64,000 nt of DNA from Bacteroidota bacterium (GTDB lineage Bacteria; Bacteroidota; Bacteroidia; Bacteroidales; Porphyromonadaceae), in NCBI GenBank assembly GCA_023389855.1, contig JAEWDZ010000004.1, positions 124,001-188,000 of the forward strand, given 5' to 3'. Position numbers and translations under genes: made by a program. A model generated the notes under the pieces. It saw only the letters and a program-made list of their open reading frames with translations. It ran no database searches and was not told the DNA's origin. Below are positions 10,601-19,263 of the stretch, piece by piece; position 1 is the stretch's first letter; each line of letters opens with the position of its first letter.

Positions 10601-10671
10601 TATATATCAAGGAAGATAACTTTTCCTTGGAACATATTTTTCCAAAACATAAAACCGCAAATTATCTTTGA
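7603..10671 (+). CDS. RecB/AddA-like UvrD-family helicase with C-terminal PD-(D/E)XK nuclease
   Basis: Roughly 1022-residue DNA repair enzyme that probably processes double-strand ends. Walker A ASAGSGKTYRL begins near residue 11; DEFQDTN (Walker B) lies near 313, LLVGDVKQSIYKFR near 345, and helicase motifs TIHKAKGLEFPVVLIP near 690 and FYVATTRAKDAL near 775. The C-terminal nuclease is recognisable by GSTMHDIL near 872, LRPDRI near 950 and the catalytic IIDYKFG near 965 followed by QINSYC. An ATG at 7603 is preferred over an in-frame TTG at 7579 because it sits directly before the Walker A region. No AddB/RecC-type partner is adjacent, although the two are often neighbours. Confidence 0.88.
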   Translation: MNRGNKLYSISASAGSGKTYRLTQEYLSLALRYGKDYFSHILAVTFTRKATKEMKERIVEELYRLSTDTSDENMVAQLSLLTGLSREKIKDRSNEVLSDLLTDYSHFRIKTIDSFFEEIVRSFAWEIGYGSSYRIDLDQAQRLHRATLLLLNNLDDPSHKESRNRIKSIVAESIANAQNYSVLTKLEQIGKELFSYFPLQQLRESQMPSTELIKKTRKALYPNVQKKTEEDANGKNHLLTIEEFISNSSELILQHLSLLAMLQDLNASIQKIGLSSNSMLLHSTQSFLNRIIAECDTPFIYERMGTLINHYMIDEFQDTNRMQYDNFKPLLQNTLSQGYDSLLVGDVKQSIYKFRNCDRTIFDKTIPEDFKNSIHNDTLVYNYRSAKEIVDFNNALFAILPGIIANTFRQLIQKDLDSLPAQAIDLMEANAVSSLYKHPENISENFKDCFQKIANEKVYHGSIAIVSDENLFTSKKGETVKKEEKIIADVIQKILVLCKEKDYSPGDIAILCYRNKQVAKIAETFLTYVEKHPHDASYLTFTGSETLRIINCKLVLLLIDIVRSLVFPDNKGYYEMAKYRFEQLEKEVLANEQSIDETPSMFDVVYQKARTIFFQNNLYDLFEQILHLTQFLRTKNDTAYVMDLLDMVYQFTHDQVGDAYSFLYWWDTKGKEHTLPQQSNIEAINILTIHKAKGLEFPVVLIPFPDWDLGYHLGMEASRNTLIWSKVPPLFNQRTGSSIEFAPIKLSTLMPRSVFICDFYQELTRELIDRLNLFYVATTRAKDALILWVPCKKKKIPESYTLNLSAFLVTALDSIPGCYTFTDILYKRKKTSVDKIQNIEFPYTDALFKGGKANLVFKHTAIKNLMYDEQIKYGSTMHDILSNINTIEDIHSAIQHAIEKGKVSIEHAKKQEEYITSLLSQDEISPFFSPKVQILKEQTMILPEQKNFLRPDRIVITENGDIAIIDYKFGKPREEHKLQINSYCLAIEKMDIAPVHGYLLYIKEDNFSLEHIFPKHKTANYL

Positions 10672-10679
10672 TTATAAAT

Positions 10680-11420
10680 ATGTCTAGTTCACAACGCTCA
10701 AAGTTCAAAAGAAAACTCAAGTACAAAGTTCACCATGAAGGCAGAGCTTATATTATCAGTTTGCTTTTTTTATTTTTGCTACTCAATTGGATGAGTTGGC
10801 ATTTTATTGAGATTGACTGGGTTTCTATGATTGTTTCTGCTATTACGATCATTCTTTTTCTTATTACCATCAATTTTTACCGAAGTCCCAAACGAATAAA
10901 TGCCCACAGCGAGGATAGTCGCATAATCGTAGCACCTGCTGATGGAAAGTTAGTTACTGTCGAAGAAGTCTATGAGGCGGAAATACTCAAAGCACCTGCT
11001 CTGAAAGTATCCATCTTCATGTCTATTACTAATGTACATGTCAACTGGCCTGCTGTTAATGGAGAAGTACTCCATGTATCCCATACAGAAGGCAATTTCC
11101 TTCGAGCGTTTTTGCCTAAGAGTAGTACCGAAAATGAACGATCGGCTGTTGTAATAAGGACTTTAGACGGACACAAAGTATTGGAGCGACAAATTGCAGG
11201 AGCTATTGCCCGCCGAATAGTCACCTACTTCAAAGAGGGGGATATGGTTACCGTAAACCACCACTTAGGCTTCATCAAATTTGGGTCTCGTATAGATCTG
11301 TATCTGCCACTAAACACGAAAATTCTGCTACCAATAGGCAGTAAAGTAACCGGCAATACTACAATTCTTGGCGAGCTTCCAGTGTCTTCTAGCCCAATAG
11401 ATCATACCGAATCACTATGA
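10680..11420 (+). CDS. psd: Phosphatidylserine decarboxylase (short type)
   Basis: Converts phosphatidylserine to phosphatidylethanolamine at the inner membrane. Two hydrophobic segments near the N-terminus (about 30-70) anchor the protein. The conserved APADGK motif is near residue 88 and NVHVNWPAVNGEV near 118. The self-cleavage site that generates the pyruvoyl group is the Gly-Ser of FGSRIDLYLP near residue 201, typical of the short 'archaeal-type' Psd. An ATG at 10680 is chosen over an in-frame TTG at 10668 that overlaps the preceding gene. The stop overlaps the pssA start by ATGA, so the two are translationally coupled and form the serine-to-PE pathway. Confidence 0.92.
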   Translation: MSSSQRSKFKRKLKYKVHHEGRAYIISLLFLFLLLNWMSWHFIEIDWVSMIVSAITIILFLITINFYRSPKRINAHSEDSRIIVAPADGKLVTVEEVYEAEILKAPALKVSIFMSITNVHVNWPAVNGEVLHVSHTEGNFLRAFLPKSSTENERSAVVIRTLDGHKVLERQIAGAIARRIVTYFKEGDMVTVNHHLGFIKFGSRIDLYLPLNTKILLPIGSKVTGNTTILGELPVSSSPIDHTESL

Positions 11421-12172
11421 ACAAAGCGATTCGCGCCATCCCCAATGTACTTACTTTGGGAAATCTATTTTGTGGGGTCTGTGCTATCTTAGCAAGTTTA
11501 CAGTGGCATGCTCCTCTATGGGTATCTCTTTTCTTCATTAGCTTGTCCGCAATATTAGACCTTTTTGATGGATTAGTGGCTAGGTTACTACATGCTCAAA
11601 GTAGTATAGGTGCAGACCTCGACTCGTTGGCAGATATCGTATCCTTCGGATTAGCACCTATGCTGATACTAATCGAACAAGTCGGAGATAGTTACAAGGG
11701 ACTTGTTCATGAAGGTCATTTTTATACGCTACAAACCATCTTGTTGCTACCAGTTCTAGCAGGAGCCTTAAGATTAGCTCGATTTAATAACGACCCTTCT
11801 CAAGGCTTATTTTTTCGTGGAATCCCGATTCCCGCTAATGCTCTATTCTGGTTAGGTTTTTCAGCGATATACAAGGAGTTATTGCTATCTTCACCTATAC
11901 TCTATCGCTCTATCCTAATCTCTATTTTATCCATTTCATTCAGTTACCTTATGCTCTGTCCCTGTCGGTTTTTATCGATAAAGTTTAAATTACTAAGATC
12001 GGAAGAACCTCATCGAACAATCCGAAATAGTTGGACTATTTTACTTGTATTGCTGCTTCTTTTAATGATTCGTTTAGGTTGGAGTGGCTTTGCGATTTTT
12101 ATTCCCTGTTATATTGTGGTCAGTAGGTTAGCTATATTCATTCTTAACAAGAAAAATATTCTCGATAAATAG
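11417..12172 (+). CDS. pssA: CDP-diacylglycerol-serine O-phosphatidyltransferase
   Basis: Integral membrane enzyme making phosphatidylserine from CDP-diacylglycerol and serine; its product feeds the psd-encoded enzyme just upstream. The CDP-alcohol phosphotransferase motif DG-x2-AR-x8-G-x3-D-x3-D is complete around residues 53-75 (FDGLVARLL...GADLDSLAD). Several hydrophobic helices span the rest, including a strongly hydrophobic C-terminal pair (about 170-245). At 251 residues it has the usual length. It starts with ATGA overlapping the psd stop and is followed 2 bases later by a DUF4834 gene. Confidence 0.93.
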   Translation: MNKAIRAIPNVLTLGNLFCGVCAILASLQWHAPLWVSLFFISLSAILDLFDGLVARLLHAQSSIGADLDSLADIVSFGLAPMLILIEQVGDSYKGLVHEGHFYTLQTILLLPVLAGALRLARFNNDPSQGLFFRGIPIPANALFWLGFSAIYKELLLSSPILYRSILISILSISFSYLMLCPCRFLSIKFKLLRSEEPHRTIRNSWTILLVLLLLLMIRLGWSGFAIFIPCYIVVSRLAIFILNKKNILDK

Positions 12173-12174
12173 CC

Positions 12175-12456
12175 ATGTTTGAATTCATTATATTCCTCGT
12201 CATTATATATTTATTTTATCTTCTTTACCGATATTTCTTTAGATCTCTTTTGTATCGATATGTTGAGAAAAAATTACGTTCTATGGCAGATGGTAATAGT
12301 GTTTTTGATGATAAACGCAAAACACATCGGCAGCCCAAAACCGCTAAGAAGAAAAAATTAGAACAAAAAGACATCATACAACGGAAATTTTCCGATGGTG
12401 AAGGTGACTACATAGATTTTTCAGAGATAAAAGAGAAAAAAGACTCATCAAAGTAA
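12175..12456 (+). CDS. DUF4834 family small membrane protein
   Basis: 93 residues: one N-terminal transmembrane helix (FEFIIFLVIIYLFYLLYRYFF, about 2-22), then a strongly basic middle (about residues 45-68, many Lys/Arg) and an acidic end with the conserved GDYIDFSEIKE motif near residues 76-86. That pattern is typical of DUF4834, a Bacteroidetes-specific family of unknown function. The gene begins 2 bases after pssA, so it is the last gene of the phospholipid operon. Confidence 0.75.
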   Translation: MFEFIIFLVIIYLFYLLYRYFFRSLLYRYVEKKLRSMADGNSVFDDKRKTHRQPKTAKKKKLEQKDIIQRKFSDGEGDYIDFSEIKEKKDSSK

Positions 12457-12795
12457 AGTATTATTTTCATTTCTATCATAATCTCTGAGAAGACGAGTAT
12501 TCCTAGTTATTAGAAAGAAAATCAGTCAGATAGATATTAAATTAGCAATATAAGAAGTCCTTTTAATACAAATAATAATTCACTAAGAAGAAAATTTCTA
12601 TTGATGAAATAATAGGTTTCTTTCTTTTTATGCATTAGATCTTGAAAGTACTTTTAGTAGTGTTTACTCTGGCAAGTATGAACATTTGATTCACGACCTA
12701 CCATTTGCATAAAAAAAGAGTGTTTTTCAGGAACTCATGAAAAACAAAATTAAAGATTGAATTCACAATTTCTGGGGGATCTTTTGGCGAAAATC
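12457..12795. other. AT-rich intergenic region without a supported gene
   Basis: About 340 bases between the DUF4834 gene and the promoter of the GlsB-like gene. Both strands lack a convincing coding frame, and no tRNA or strong terminator hairpin is seen. Confidence 0.5.
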
Positions 12796-12826
12796 TTGGC
12801 TGACTCATATTTTTTTTGTATCTTTG
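12796..12826 (+). promoter_or_regulatory. Promoter of the GlsB-like gene
   Basis: TTGG (-33-like, 12796-12799), 19-nt spacer, TATCTTTG (-7, 12819-12826). It predicts a leader of about 100 nt before the ATG at 12935. Confidence 0.55.
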
Positions 12827-12934
12827 TGTATATAGGAGGAACGAGTATTTATACGCTTTCTCCATGTTATTAGAAAAGACTTTCTACACAGAGACAGAGA
12901 GTCTATTGAAAGAGAACCTTAAAATAGAATTTTT

Positions 12935-13204
12935 ATGCTTGGTGAAATTATTTCTTGGATTATTATTGGAGTAATTGCAGGAGCTATTGCCAAATGGATT
13001 CGTCCAGGTAAACAGGGTGGAGGATTTATCGCAACAACTCTGTTAGGTATAGCAGGAGCGCTTGTTGGCGGTTTCGTATTTGGATTATTTGGCATTAAGC
13101 CTGAAAATCCTAATGGATTCAACTTCTGGTCAATATTAGTGGCGGTCGTTGGAGCTTTAATCGTACTCTGGCTCTACTTCCTTATTCGTAAAAAGAAAAA
13201 CTAA
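12935..13204 (+). CDS. GlsB/YeaQ/YmgE-family small membrane protein
   Basis: 89-residue protein with three hydrophobic segments: residues 5-22 (SWIIIGVIAGAIAKWI), 32-52 (glycine-rich ATTLLGIAGALVGGFVFGLFG) and 65-85, ending with RKKKN. Glycine zippers and the central GGGFIATTLLGIAGALVGG pattern define the family, whose members are induced by stress in other bacteria; the molecular role is not known. It has its own promoter and is followed by a hairpin, so it is probably monocistronic. Confidence 0.85.
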   Translation: MLGEIISWIIIGVIAGAIAKWIRPGKQGGGFIATTLLGIAGALVGGFVFGLFGIKPENPNGFNFWSILVAVVGALIVLWLYFLIRKKKN

Positions 13205-13225
13205 TTTATTCACTCTTCCATGAAA

Positions 13226-13247
13226 GACTCGTCAAGTTTGACGAGTC
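13226..13247 (+). terminator. Hairpin after the GlsB-like gene
   Basis: Perfect inverted repeat GACTCGTCAA/TTGACGAGTC, followed by a pyrimidine-rich CTTCTATTCT. It lies between the GlsB-like gene and the DUF4301 gene and probably terminates the former; there is no long T-run. Confidence 0.55.
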
Positions 13248-13266
13248 CTTCTATTCTAAAAATGCT

Positions 13267-14838
13267 ATGACCGAAGACATCAATAGGTACTCATATCTGA
13301 CTCCCAAAGATCTTGATCAATTGAGAGAACGAGGTATTACTCCTGAAATGGTCGAGAAGCAATTATCTATTTTGCGCGACCGTATCTACTACCCCACCCT
13401 TAAAGCTAGTGCTTCGACACAACATGGCATTTTTTCCATCAATGAAAAAGAAATCCCACGCTATCTGTCAATATGGGATAAGTATCGTACCAGTGAGCAA
13501 GCGAATATTGTCAAGTTTGTCCCAGCTAGCGGTGCTGCGACACGTATGTTTCAGGACCTTTTCCCACTATTGAAAGGCGAAGAAAAGTTATCAAGAGACA
13601 ACCTTACTCCTGAGCAGCAAAAGTTTTTTGACAATATAGAGCATTTTGCTTTTTTTCCACTTCTAAGTGAGTCTTGTCTACGAAATGAATGGAGCAGCGT
13701 TCATAAATTAATTGAAATAGGAAAATATAAGGCCATCTGTGAGCAACTACTTACGGAGCGAGGCCTTAACTATGCCCATACTCCTAAGGGGCTTATTCCT
13801 TTTCATAAATATCCCTATGGACAAGTAAGAACAGCTACTGAAGAACATTTAGCCGAAGGGGCCTACTATACTAAATCACAAGACGGAGAAGTAAAAGTTC
13901 ACTTCACAGTCGCAGATAATGCAGAAGAGTCTTTTCGGGCTCATATAGATAAGATCAAATCAAAAATAGAAGAAAACTTCGGAGTAATCCTTGACGTCGA
14001 TTTCAGTGTTCAAAGTCATGCTACTGATACTGTTGCATTGGATGAAAATGGAGATATTTTTAGAGATGAAAAAGGCAATATTCTTTTCCGACCAGGAGGC
14101 CACGGGTCACTCATTGGGAATTTAGGTTCGATCAATGCCGATATTGTATTTATCAAAAACATTGATAACGTCACGCTCGATTTTCTAAAAAGTGATACCA
14201 TAAGGTATAAAAAACTGATCGGAGGGATACTAATAGCTGTAAGAAAAACAATATTTGATTTCTTGGATATCATTGACAAAGGGAAAGTCAGTCGACAACA
14301 AATAGAAAGCATGTTATCTTTTATGAGAGAGGTACTGCTAATCGATATCCCGCAGCAACAGTTTAGTGATGAAAGACAAATAATCGAAACGATTCATACG
14401 AAGTTAAATAGACCTCTTCGCGTTTGTGGCATGGTACCCAATGAAAATGAGCCTGGTGGTGGACCTTTTATACTTCTTGAACCAGATGGAACAACATCTC
14501 TCCAGATTTTAGAAAAATCTCAGTTAGACCCTCATGATGAACACTCTCAAGCAATTCTCGAAAGAAGTCGCTATTTCAATCCAGTAGACTTGGTTTGCTC
14601 AATACGTGACTATAAGGGACGTTTTTTCCATCTGGAGGATTACGTTTCTCCCCGAGCTAATTTTTTATCAAGAAAAAGTTATAAGGGCAAGCTTCTTTTG
14701 GCATTGGAACACCCTGGACTTTGGAATGGCGCAATGGACAGATGGAATACAATTTTTGTGTCTGTTCCCTCATCTACTTTTAGTCCCGTTAAAACTTGTA
14801 ACGATCTACTTCGCCCTGAACACTTAAGACTAACCTAA
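13267..14838 (+). CDS. DUF4301 family protein
   Basis: 523-residue cytosolic protein, full length for the DUF4301 family found almost only in Bacteroidetes. Visible family motifs are the N-terminal YLTPKDLDQLRERGI, a glycine-rich phosphate-loop-like FVPASGAATRMFQDLF near residues 82-97, FRPGGHGSLIGNLG near 277, and RVCGMVPNENEPGGGPF near 382. The ASGAATRM and GGHGSLI motifs suggest nucleotide or sugar-nucleotide binding, but no activity is established. The next gene begins 30 bases later. Confidence 0.78.
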   Translation: MTEDINRYSYLTPKDLDQLRERGITPEMVEKQLSILRDRIYYPTLKASASTQHGIFSINEKEIPRYLSIWDKYRTSEQANIVKFVPASGAATRMFQDLFPLLKGEEKLSRDNLTPEQQKFFDNIEHFAFFPLLSESCLRNEWSSVHKLIEIGKYKAICEQLLTERGLNYAHTPKGLIPFHKYPYGQVRTATEEHLAEGAYYTKSQDGEVKVHFTVADNAEESFRAHIDKIKSKIEENFGVILDVDFSVQSHATDTVALDENGDIFRDEKGNILFRPGGHGSLIGNLGSINADIVFIKNIDNVTLDFLKSDTIRYKKLIGGILIAVRKTIFDFLDIIDKGKVSRQQIESMLSFMREVLLIDIPQQQFSDERQIIETIHTKLNRPLRVCGMVPNENEPGGGPFILLEPDGTTSLQILEKSQLDPHDEHSQAILERSRYFNPVDLVCSIRDYKGRFFHLEDYVSPRANFLSRKSYKGKLLLALEHPGLWNGAMDRWNTIFVSVPSSTFSPVKTCNDLLRPEHLRLT

Positions 14839-14868
14839 TATCGTAAACCTTCAAAAATAAAAAAAGAT

Positions 14869-16668
14869 ATGACAGCAGAATATAGCATTGGCAAAAGAAT
14901 CGAAGCCCTCCGAGAAGAGATGAAAAAAAATAATATCCATGCTTATATCATCTACAGTGGAGATGGACATCTAGGAGAATATACACCCGAACATTGGAAA
15001 GGTCGCGAATGGATCTCTGGGTTTAATGGCAGTGCCGGAAAGGTTGTAATTACTGCTGATAAAGCAGGTCTATGGACGGACTCTCGTTATTTTTTACAAG
15101 CAAATGAGCAACTCAAAAATACACCTATAAAACTTTATAAAGAAGAAGTAGCTGGATACCCCACTTTTGAAGAATTTCTAGTCGCTGAACTTCAAGCGGG
15201 AGAAGTTGTTGGTCTTGACGGCAACTGCGTAAGCGCACAAGAAATAGCCTCCTTGAGGAAAAACCTCTCCTCATTTGATATAAAAATCGATACGTCACAC
15301 GATCTGCTCAATGCGATATGGATTGATCGCCCTCTTATTCCAACCAATCCGTTCTTTATACATCCAGAAGAATATAGTGGTGAAGCAACGCATAAAAGAA
15401 TAGAGCGGATACGAGAACATTTAGCAAAAAAAGGAGCCAATGCGACCATCATTACGACCCTCGATGAATTGGCCTGGGCTTTTAACGTTCGAGGTAAGGA
15501 TGTCGATTGCAATCCTGTAGGTGTAGCGTATGGTATTATTACTCGTGATAGAGCCATCCTCTTTACTCTTCCTGAAAAAATATCTGTCGAGGTTAAAGAT
15601 GAACTAGAAAAAGAACATATAACAATCATGCCCTATGAGGAAATAGAAAAAGTAATTTCCTCATTATCCGTTGAAGACCGCTTATTTATTGACAAAGCTA
15701 AAATTAATGGTAGACTTTTTGATGCAATTCCTGCAAACGTACCTATCATCGAGGGCGCATCTGTTCTAGGAATGCTGAAAAGCTATAAAAATAAAACAGA
15801 GATACAATGTATCCATCGAGCGATGCATACAGATGGAGTCGCTTTGACGCGCTTTTTCAAATGGTTAGAAAATGCTCTAGCTGAAGGAAAAACCTTTACT
15901 GAATATGAAATTGAAGGCATATTGGCAAGTTTTCGAGCCAAAGATCCTGACTATGTAATGGACAGCTTTGATACGATTACTGGCTATATGGGGCACGGAG
16001 CCATAGTACATTATCACGCGACTCCAGAGAGTTCTTATACTATTGAAAACAAGGGGGTATTGCTGCTTGACAGCGGAGCACAATATGTTTATGGTACTAC
16101 CGATATTACAAGAACTATAGCTTTGGGAACCGAAGACCCCGACCCTATGCTAAAGGATGATTATACGTTGGTAATGAAAGGACATATAGCCATCGCTACG
16201 TGTCAGTTTCCTGAAGGGACAAGAGGTAATCAAATTGATATTTTAGCCCGTAAGGCTCTTTGGGACAGAGGTCTTTCATACGGACACGGTACAGGACACG
16301 GGGTAGGAGTAGCTCTAAACGTTCATGAAGGACCCCAAAACATTCGTACCGATAACAATCCAACGCCTATGGCTGTAGGAACATTTACAAGTAACGAACC
16401 TGGAATCTATCGTGCTGACCGTTGGGGGATTCGTATAGAAAACCTGATTCTTACAGTAGAAAAATGTAATACAGAATTTGGTCAGTTCCTCGGATTTGAT
16501 ACAGTAACACTTTGCTACTTCGATAATCGATTAATAAACAAAGCTCTTTTGACTGAAGAGGAAATATCATGGTACAATGCTTACCAGCAGCACGTATACA
16601 ATGAATTATCACCTCTCCTTACAGTGGAGGAAGCTGCTTGGCTGAAAGAAAAAACGGCTGCAATATAA
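14869..16668 (+). CDS. Xaa-Pro aminopeptidase (aminopeptidase P, M24B)
   Basis: 599-residue metallopeptidase that removes N-terminal residues preceding proline, useful in a peptide-fermenting anaerobe. Two creatinase-like N-terminal domains (about 1-310) precede the pita-bread catalytic domain. The five metal ligands are visible: Asp in LLDSGAQY and in TTDITRT (about residues 403 and 414), His in YGHGTGHGVG near 475, Glu in SNEPGIY near 512, Glu in GIRIENL near 525. The three-domain, ~600-residue form is the long aminopeptidase P type. No signal peptide is present. The carbonic anhydrase gene follows 12 bases downstream. Confidence 0.93.
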   Translation: MTAEYSIGKRIEALREEMKKNNIHAYIIYSGDGHLGEYTPEHWKGREWISGFNGSAGKVVITADKAGLWTDSRYFLQANEQLKNTPIKLYKEEVAGYPTFEEFLVAELQAGEVVGLDGNCVSAQEIASLRKNLSSFDIKIDTSHDLLNAIWIDRPLIPTNPFFIHPEEYSGEATHKRIERIREHLAKKGANATIITTLDELAWAFNVRGKDVDCNPVGVAYGIITRDRAILFTLPEKISVEVKDELEKEHITIMPYEEIEKVISSLSVEDRLFIDKAKINGRLFDAIPANVPIIEGASVLGMLKSYKNKTEIQCIHRAMHTDGVALTRFFKWLENALAEGKTFTEYEIEGILASFRAKDPDYVMDSFDTITGYMGHGAIVHYHATPESSYTIENKGVLLLDSGAQYVYGTTDITRTIALGTEDPDPMLKDDYTLVMKGHIAIATCQFPEGTRGNQIDILARKALWDRGLSYGHGTGHGVGVALNVHEGPQNIRTDNNPTPMAVGTFTSNEPGIYRADRWGIRIENLILTVEKCNTEFGQFLGFDTVTLCYFDNRLINKALLTEEEISWYNAYQQHVYNELSPLLTVEEAAWLKEKTAAI

Positions 16669-16680
16669 ATATTTCATTAC

Positions 16681-17223
16681 GTGACTAGAAGAAAAATAAC
16701 ATTTCAAGGTATGAGTCCCAAGATTGGCAAGGATGTTTTCCTTGCCGATGGGGCGACACTCATTGGTAATATAGAAATCGGGGATCGTAGTAGCGTTTGG
16801 TACAACGCAGTCCTTCGAGGAGATGTAAACCCAATTCGTATAGGGCACGATACAAATGTACAAGATGGAGTGATTATACACACTTCTCGCAATCTGTCAG
16901 TTTCCACTATTGGGGATTTTGTTACCATTGGGCATGGTGCCATTATACACGGTGCCATCATCGAGGATTACGTACTAATAGGAATGGGAGCTGTCATACT
17001 GGACAACGCACATATACATACAGGAGCCATTATAGCCGCTGGTGCTGTTATAACAGCTGGCCAACAAGTACCTCCATATACGTTATGGGCTGGATGTCCC
17101 GCCAAGCAAATCAAAACGTTGGATCCTGATACAGCACTAAAAAAGAATCATGAAAATGCCGCTCATTATGTCGAGTATAGCACGCTCTATCTTGATCCAT
17201 GTACAAATACTGAATATATATAA
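16681..17223 (+). CDS. Gamma carbonic anhydrase family protein (left-handed beta-helix)
   Basis: 180 residues made of hexapeptide repeats ([IV]GxxxxI pattern through residues 15-145), forming a left-handed beta helix. Candidate metal-binding histidines lie in QDGVIIH near 66 and IGHGAIIHG near 83-90; an RGDVNPIRIG motif matches the family. It resembles YrdA/PaaY proteins, whose carbonic anhydrase activity varies. The start is a GTG at 16681; an ATG at 16711 is possible but would remove the first family-like residues. It is followed 11 bases later by the aldolase gene. Confidence 0.88.
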   Translation: MTRRKITFQGMSPKIGKDVFLADGATLIGNIEIGDRSSVWYNAVLRGDVNPIRIGHDTNVQDGVIIHTSRNLSVSTIGDFVTIGHGAIIHGAIIEDYVLIGMGAVILDNAHIHTGAIIAAGAVITAGQQVPPYTLWAGCPAKQIKTLDPDTALKKNHENAAHYVEYSTLYLDPCTNTEYI

Positions 17224-17234
17224 TCGCAATAACT

Positions 17235-17900
17235 ATGAAATTTTTTATTGACACTGCTAATCTTGAACAAATCAAGGAAGCAAATGCCATGGGAATATTG
17301 GATGGGGTAACAACCAATCCCTCGTTGATGGCAAAGGAAGGTATTACTGGTGATGAAGCATGCCGTAATCATTATTTGAAAATTTGTGAGATCGTTGACG
17401 GGGATATTTCCGCAGAGGTCATGAGTGTCACACTAAACGAGATGATCGAAGAAGGCAGACAATTAGCAGCTTTGCATCCTAATATTGTAGTAAAGATTCC
17501 TGCTACTGAAGATGGCATTAAAGCTGTTCGCCAGCTCTCCTCTGAAGGGATTGCTACCAATTGTACACTTATTTTCAACCTAGGTCAAGCTGTCCTGGCA
17601 GCTAAAGCAGGAGCTACTTACGTATCTCCATTTGTTGGTCGTATCGATGATATTAGTGGTGAAGGAACCGAATTAGTTGAGGATATTGTAGAAGTTTTCG
17701 ATTACTATTCATTCCCAACAGAAGTAATTGCCGCAAGTATTCGGCACACCCATCACATAGTAGAATGTATGCGTATAGGTGCACACGTAGCCACCTGTCC
17801 TTTGTCTACGATAAAAGGACTACTCCGTCATCCTCTTACAGATATAGGCTTAAAGACCTTTATTGAAGATCAAGAAAAGGTAAAAAAAGCCAATCAATAA
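17235..17900 (+). CDS. fsa: Fructose-6-phosphate aldolase / transaldolase (TalC/Fsa type)
   Basis: 221-residue Schiff-base aldolase of the short transaldolase class. MKFFIDTANLEQIKEANAMG opens the barrel, GVTTNPSLMAKEG at about 25-37 is the substrate-binding signature, and VVKIPAT near residue 86 carries the Schiff-base lysine. NCTLIFNLGQAVLAAKAGA and SPFVGRIDDISGEG complete the active site. The sequence alone does not separate fructose-6-phosphate aldolase from transaldolase activity; in a bacterium with rpe nearby a pentose-phosphate role is reasonable. It is the last gene before a strong terminator. Confidence 0.9.
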   Translation: MKFFIDTANLEQIKEANAMGILDGVTTNPSLMAKEGITGDEACRNHYLKICEIVDGDISAEVMSVTLNEMIEEGRQLAALHPNIVVKIPATEDGIKAVRQLSSEGIATNCTLIFNLGQAVLAAKAGATYVSPFVGRIDDISGEGTELVEDIVEVFDYYSFPTEVIAASIRHTHHIVECMRIGAHVATCPLSTIKGLLRHPLTDIGLKTFIEDQEKVKKANQ

Positions 17901-17929
17901 ATTACTCCATATTTCTGAATATGCCTATA

Positions 17930-17960
17930 CCCTAAGGTGAGATTTTGCCTTAGGGTTTGC
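17930..17960 (+). terminator. Terminator after the aldolase gene
   Basis: CCCTAAGG/CCTTAGGG 8-bp stem (17930-17937 with 17948-17955), 10-nt loop, followed by TTTGCTTT. It ends the DUF4301-to-aldolase run. Confidence 0.7.
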
Positions 17961-17976
17961 TTTAAGTTATTCGGTT

Positions 17977-19197
17977 ATGCACAAAGGACAAAACATTTAC
18001 TTCACTAGTTCTATATTGATAACCTTCGCATTTACAGTATTCTTTCTTCCTTGCAAACTATCCGCTCAGTCACACGAAATAGACCGAGGAATCGTTGTAG
18101 GAGCCGAACGTATGGATAAAATTATCCCTTTGACAAAGGGAAAGCGTATAGGAATAATCGGGAATCACACATCTATAGTTGGAGATAGAGGTTCTCTGTT
18201 ACCAGAGGTACTCATTGACAAAGGCGTAAACGTAGTGAAACTTTTTTCTCCTGAGCATGGCTTTCGTGGAAATATTGATGCTGGAAAAAGTATAGCATCG
18301 AGTATAGATAAAAAAACAGGACTTCCAATAGTATCGTTATATGGAAATCACAAAAAACCTACAGCCAGAGATCTAGAAAACATAGATGTTTTACTTTTTG
18401 ATCTACAAGATGTCGGAACACGTTTCTATACCTATATTAGCACAATGCATTATTGTATGGAAGCTGCTGCAGAGCAAGGAATACTCTTTATAGTTCTAGA
18501 TCGACCAAATCCTAACGACTATATCGATGGACCTATACTGCGAGCAAACTGTAGATCCTTCATAGGGATACACCCTATTCCTGTCTTACATGGGCTTACT
18601 GTGGGAGAACTTGCTCAAATGATTAACGGAGAAAAGTGGTTAAATAGTAAGAAAAAATCATGTCAACTTATAGTTATTCCTGTAAAAGGATGGCAACACG
18701 GTCAAAAATATATCTTGCCTGTTGCACCAAGTCCCAACCTAAAAAGTGATGCAGCAATTCGGCTTTATCCATCGCTATGCCTTTTCGAGGCGACTATTCT
18801 CAGTGTTGGAAGAGGAACGGATGATCCTTTTACCATGATTGGTTATCCCGACAAACGGATAGGGACCTATACTTTTACACCAGCTCCACAACAAGGTGCT
18901 ACAAATCCCAAACATAAAAAAAAGAAATGCTATGGAGTCAACTATAAGGATAGCATATCTTCAGGAGGCCTCTCCATTGCGCCATTTATTTCATTTTACA
19001 GACTAACAAAAAAATTAGGTTACGAGTTAGTAGATAGACCTCGAACACTTGAGTTATTGATAGGTAATAAACGATTTCTCCATGAGATAGAAAAGGGCAT
19101 GAGTGAAGAAGATATAAAGAATCTCTGGAAAGAGGAATTACGGCAGTATCGTACCCTTCGACGAAAATACCTGATTTACGAAGATAGACGAGATTAA
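17977..19197 (+). CDS. NamZ-type exo-beta-N-acetylmuramidase family protein (DUF1343)
   Basis: 406 residues with a signal peptide (hydrophobic ILITFAFTVFFL, cleavage likely after LSA near residue 30), so periplasmic or surface located. The body has the DUF1343 motifs GKRIGIIGNHTS near 52, LFSPEHGFRG near 88, LLFDLQDVGTRFYTYISTM near 142-160, DRPNP near 182, and SVGRGTDDPF near 282. NamZ enzymes from Bacillus subtilis and Tannerella forsythia release N-acetylmuramic acid from peptidoglycan fragments; here a cell-wall salvage role is inferred by family. It sits alone between a terminator and a promoter region. Confidence 0.85.
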   Translation: MHKGQNIYFTSSILITFAFTVFFLPCKLSAQSHEIDRGIVVGAERMDKIIPLTKGKRIGIIGNHTSIVGDRGSLLPEVLIDKGVNVVKLFSPEHGFRGNIDAGKSIASSIDKKTGLPIVSLYGNHKKPTARDLENIDVLLFDLQDVGTRFYTYISTMHYCMEAAAEQGILFIVLDRPNPNDYIDGPILRANCRSFIGIHPIPVLHGLTVGELAQMINGEKWLNSKKKSCQLIVIPVKGWQHGQKYILPVAPSPNLKSDAAIRLYPSLCLFEATILSVGRGTDDPFTMIGYPDKRIGTYTFTPAPQQGATNPKHKKKKCYGVNYKDSISSGGLSIAPFISFYRLTKKLGYELVDRPRTLELLIGNKRFLHEIEKGMSEEDIKNLWKEELRQYRTLRRKYLIYEDRRD

Positions 19198-19230
19198 AAC
19201 AGTGTTTTTTAAAAAATTACTTCACCAAAG

Positions 19231-19263
19231 TTGCCCTTTAGTCGAAAAAATTTGCTTACTTTG
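19231..19263 (+). promoter_or_regulatory. Putative promoter of the DUF349 gene
   Basis: TTGCCC at 19231 and TACTTTG at 19257-19263, spacer about 23, somewhat long. It predicts a leader of about 85 nt before 19354. Confidence 0.4.

Noticed and set aside
13016..13122. Minus-strand frame within the GlsB-like gene
   Set aside because: Proline-rich shadow of a glycine-rich membrane protein.
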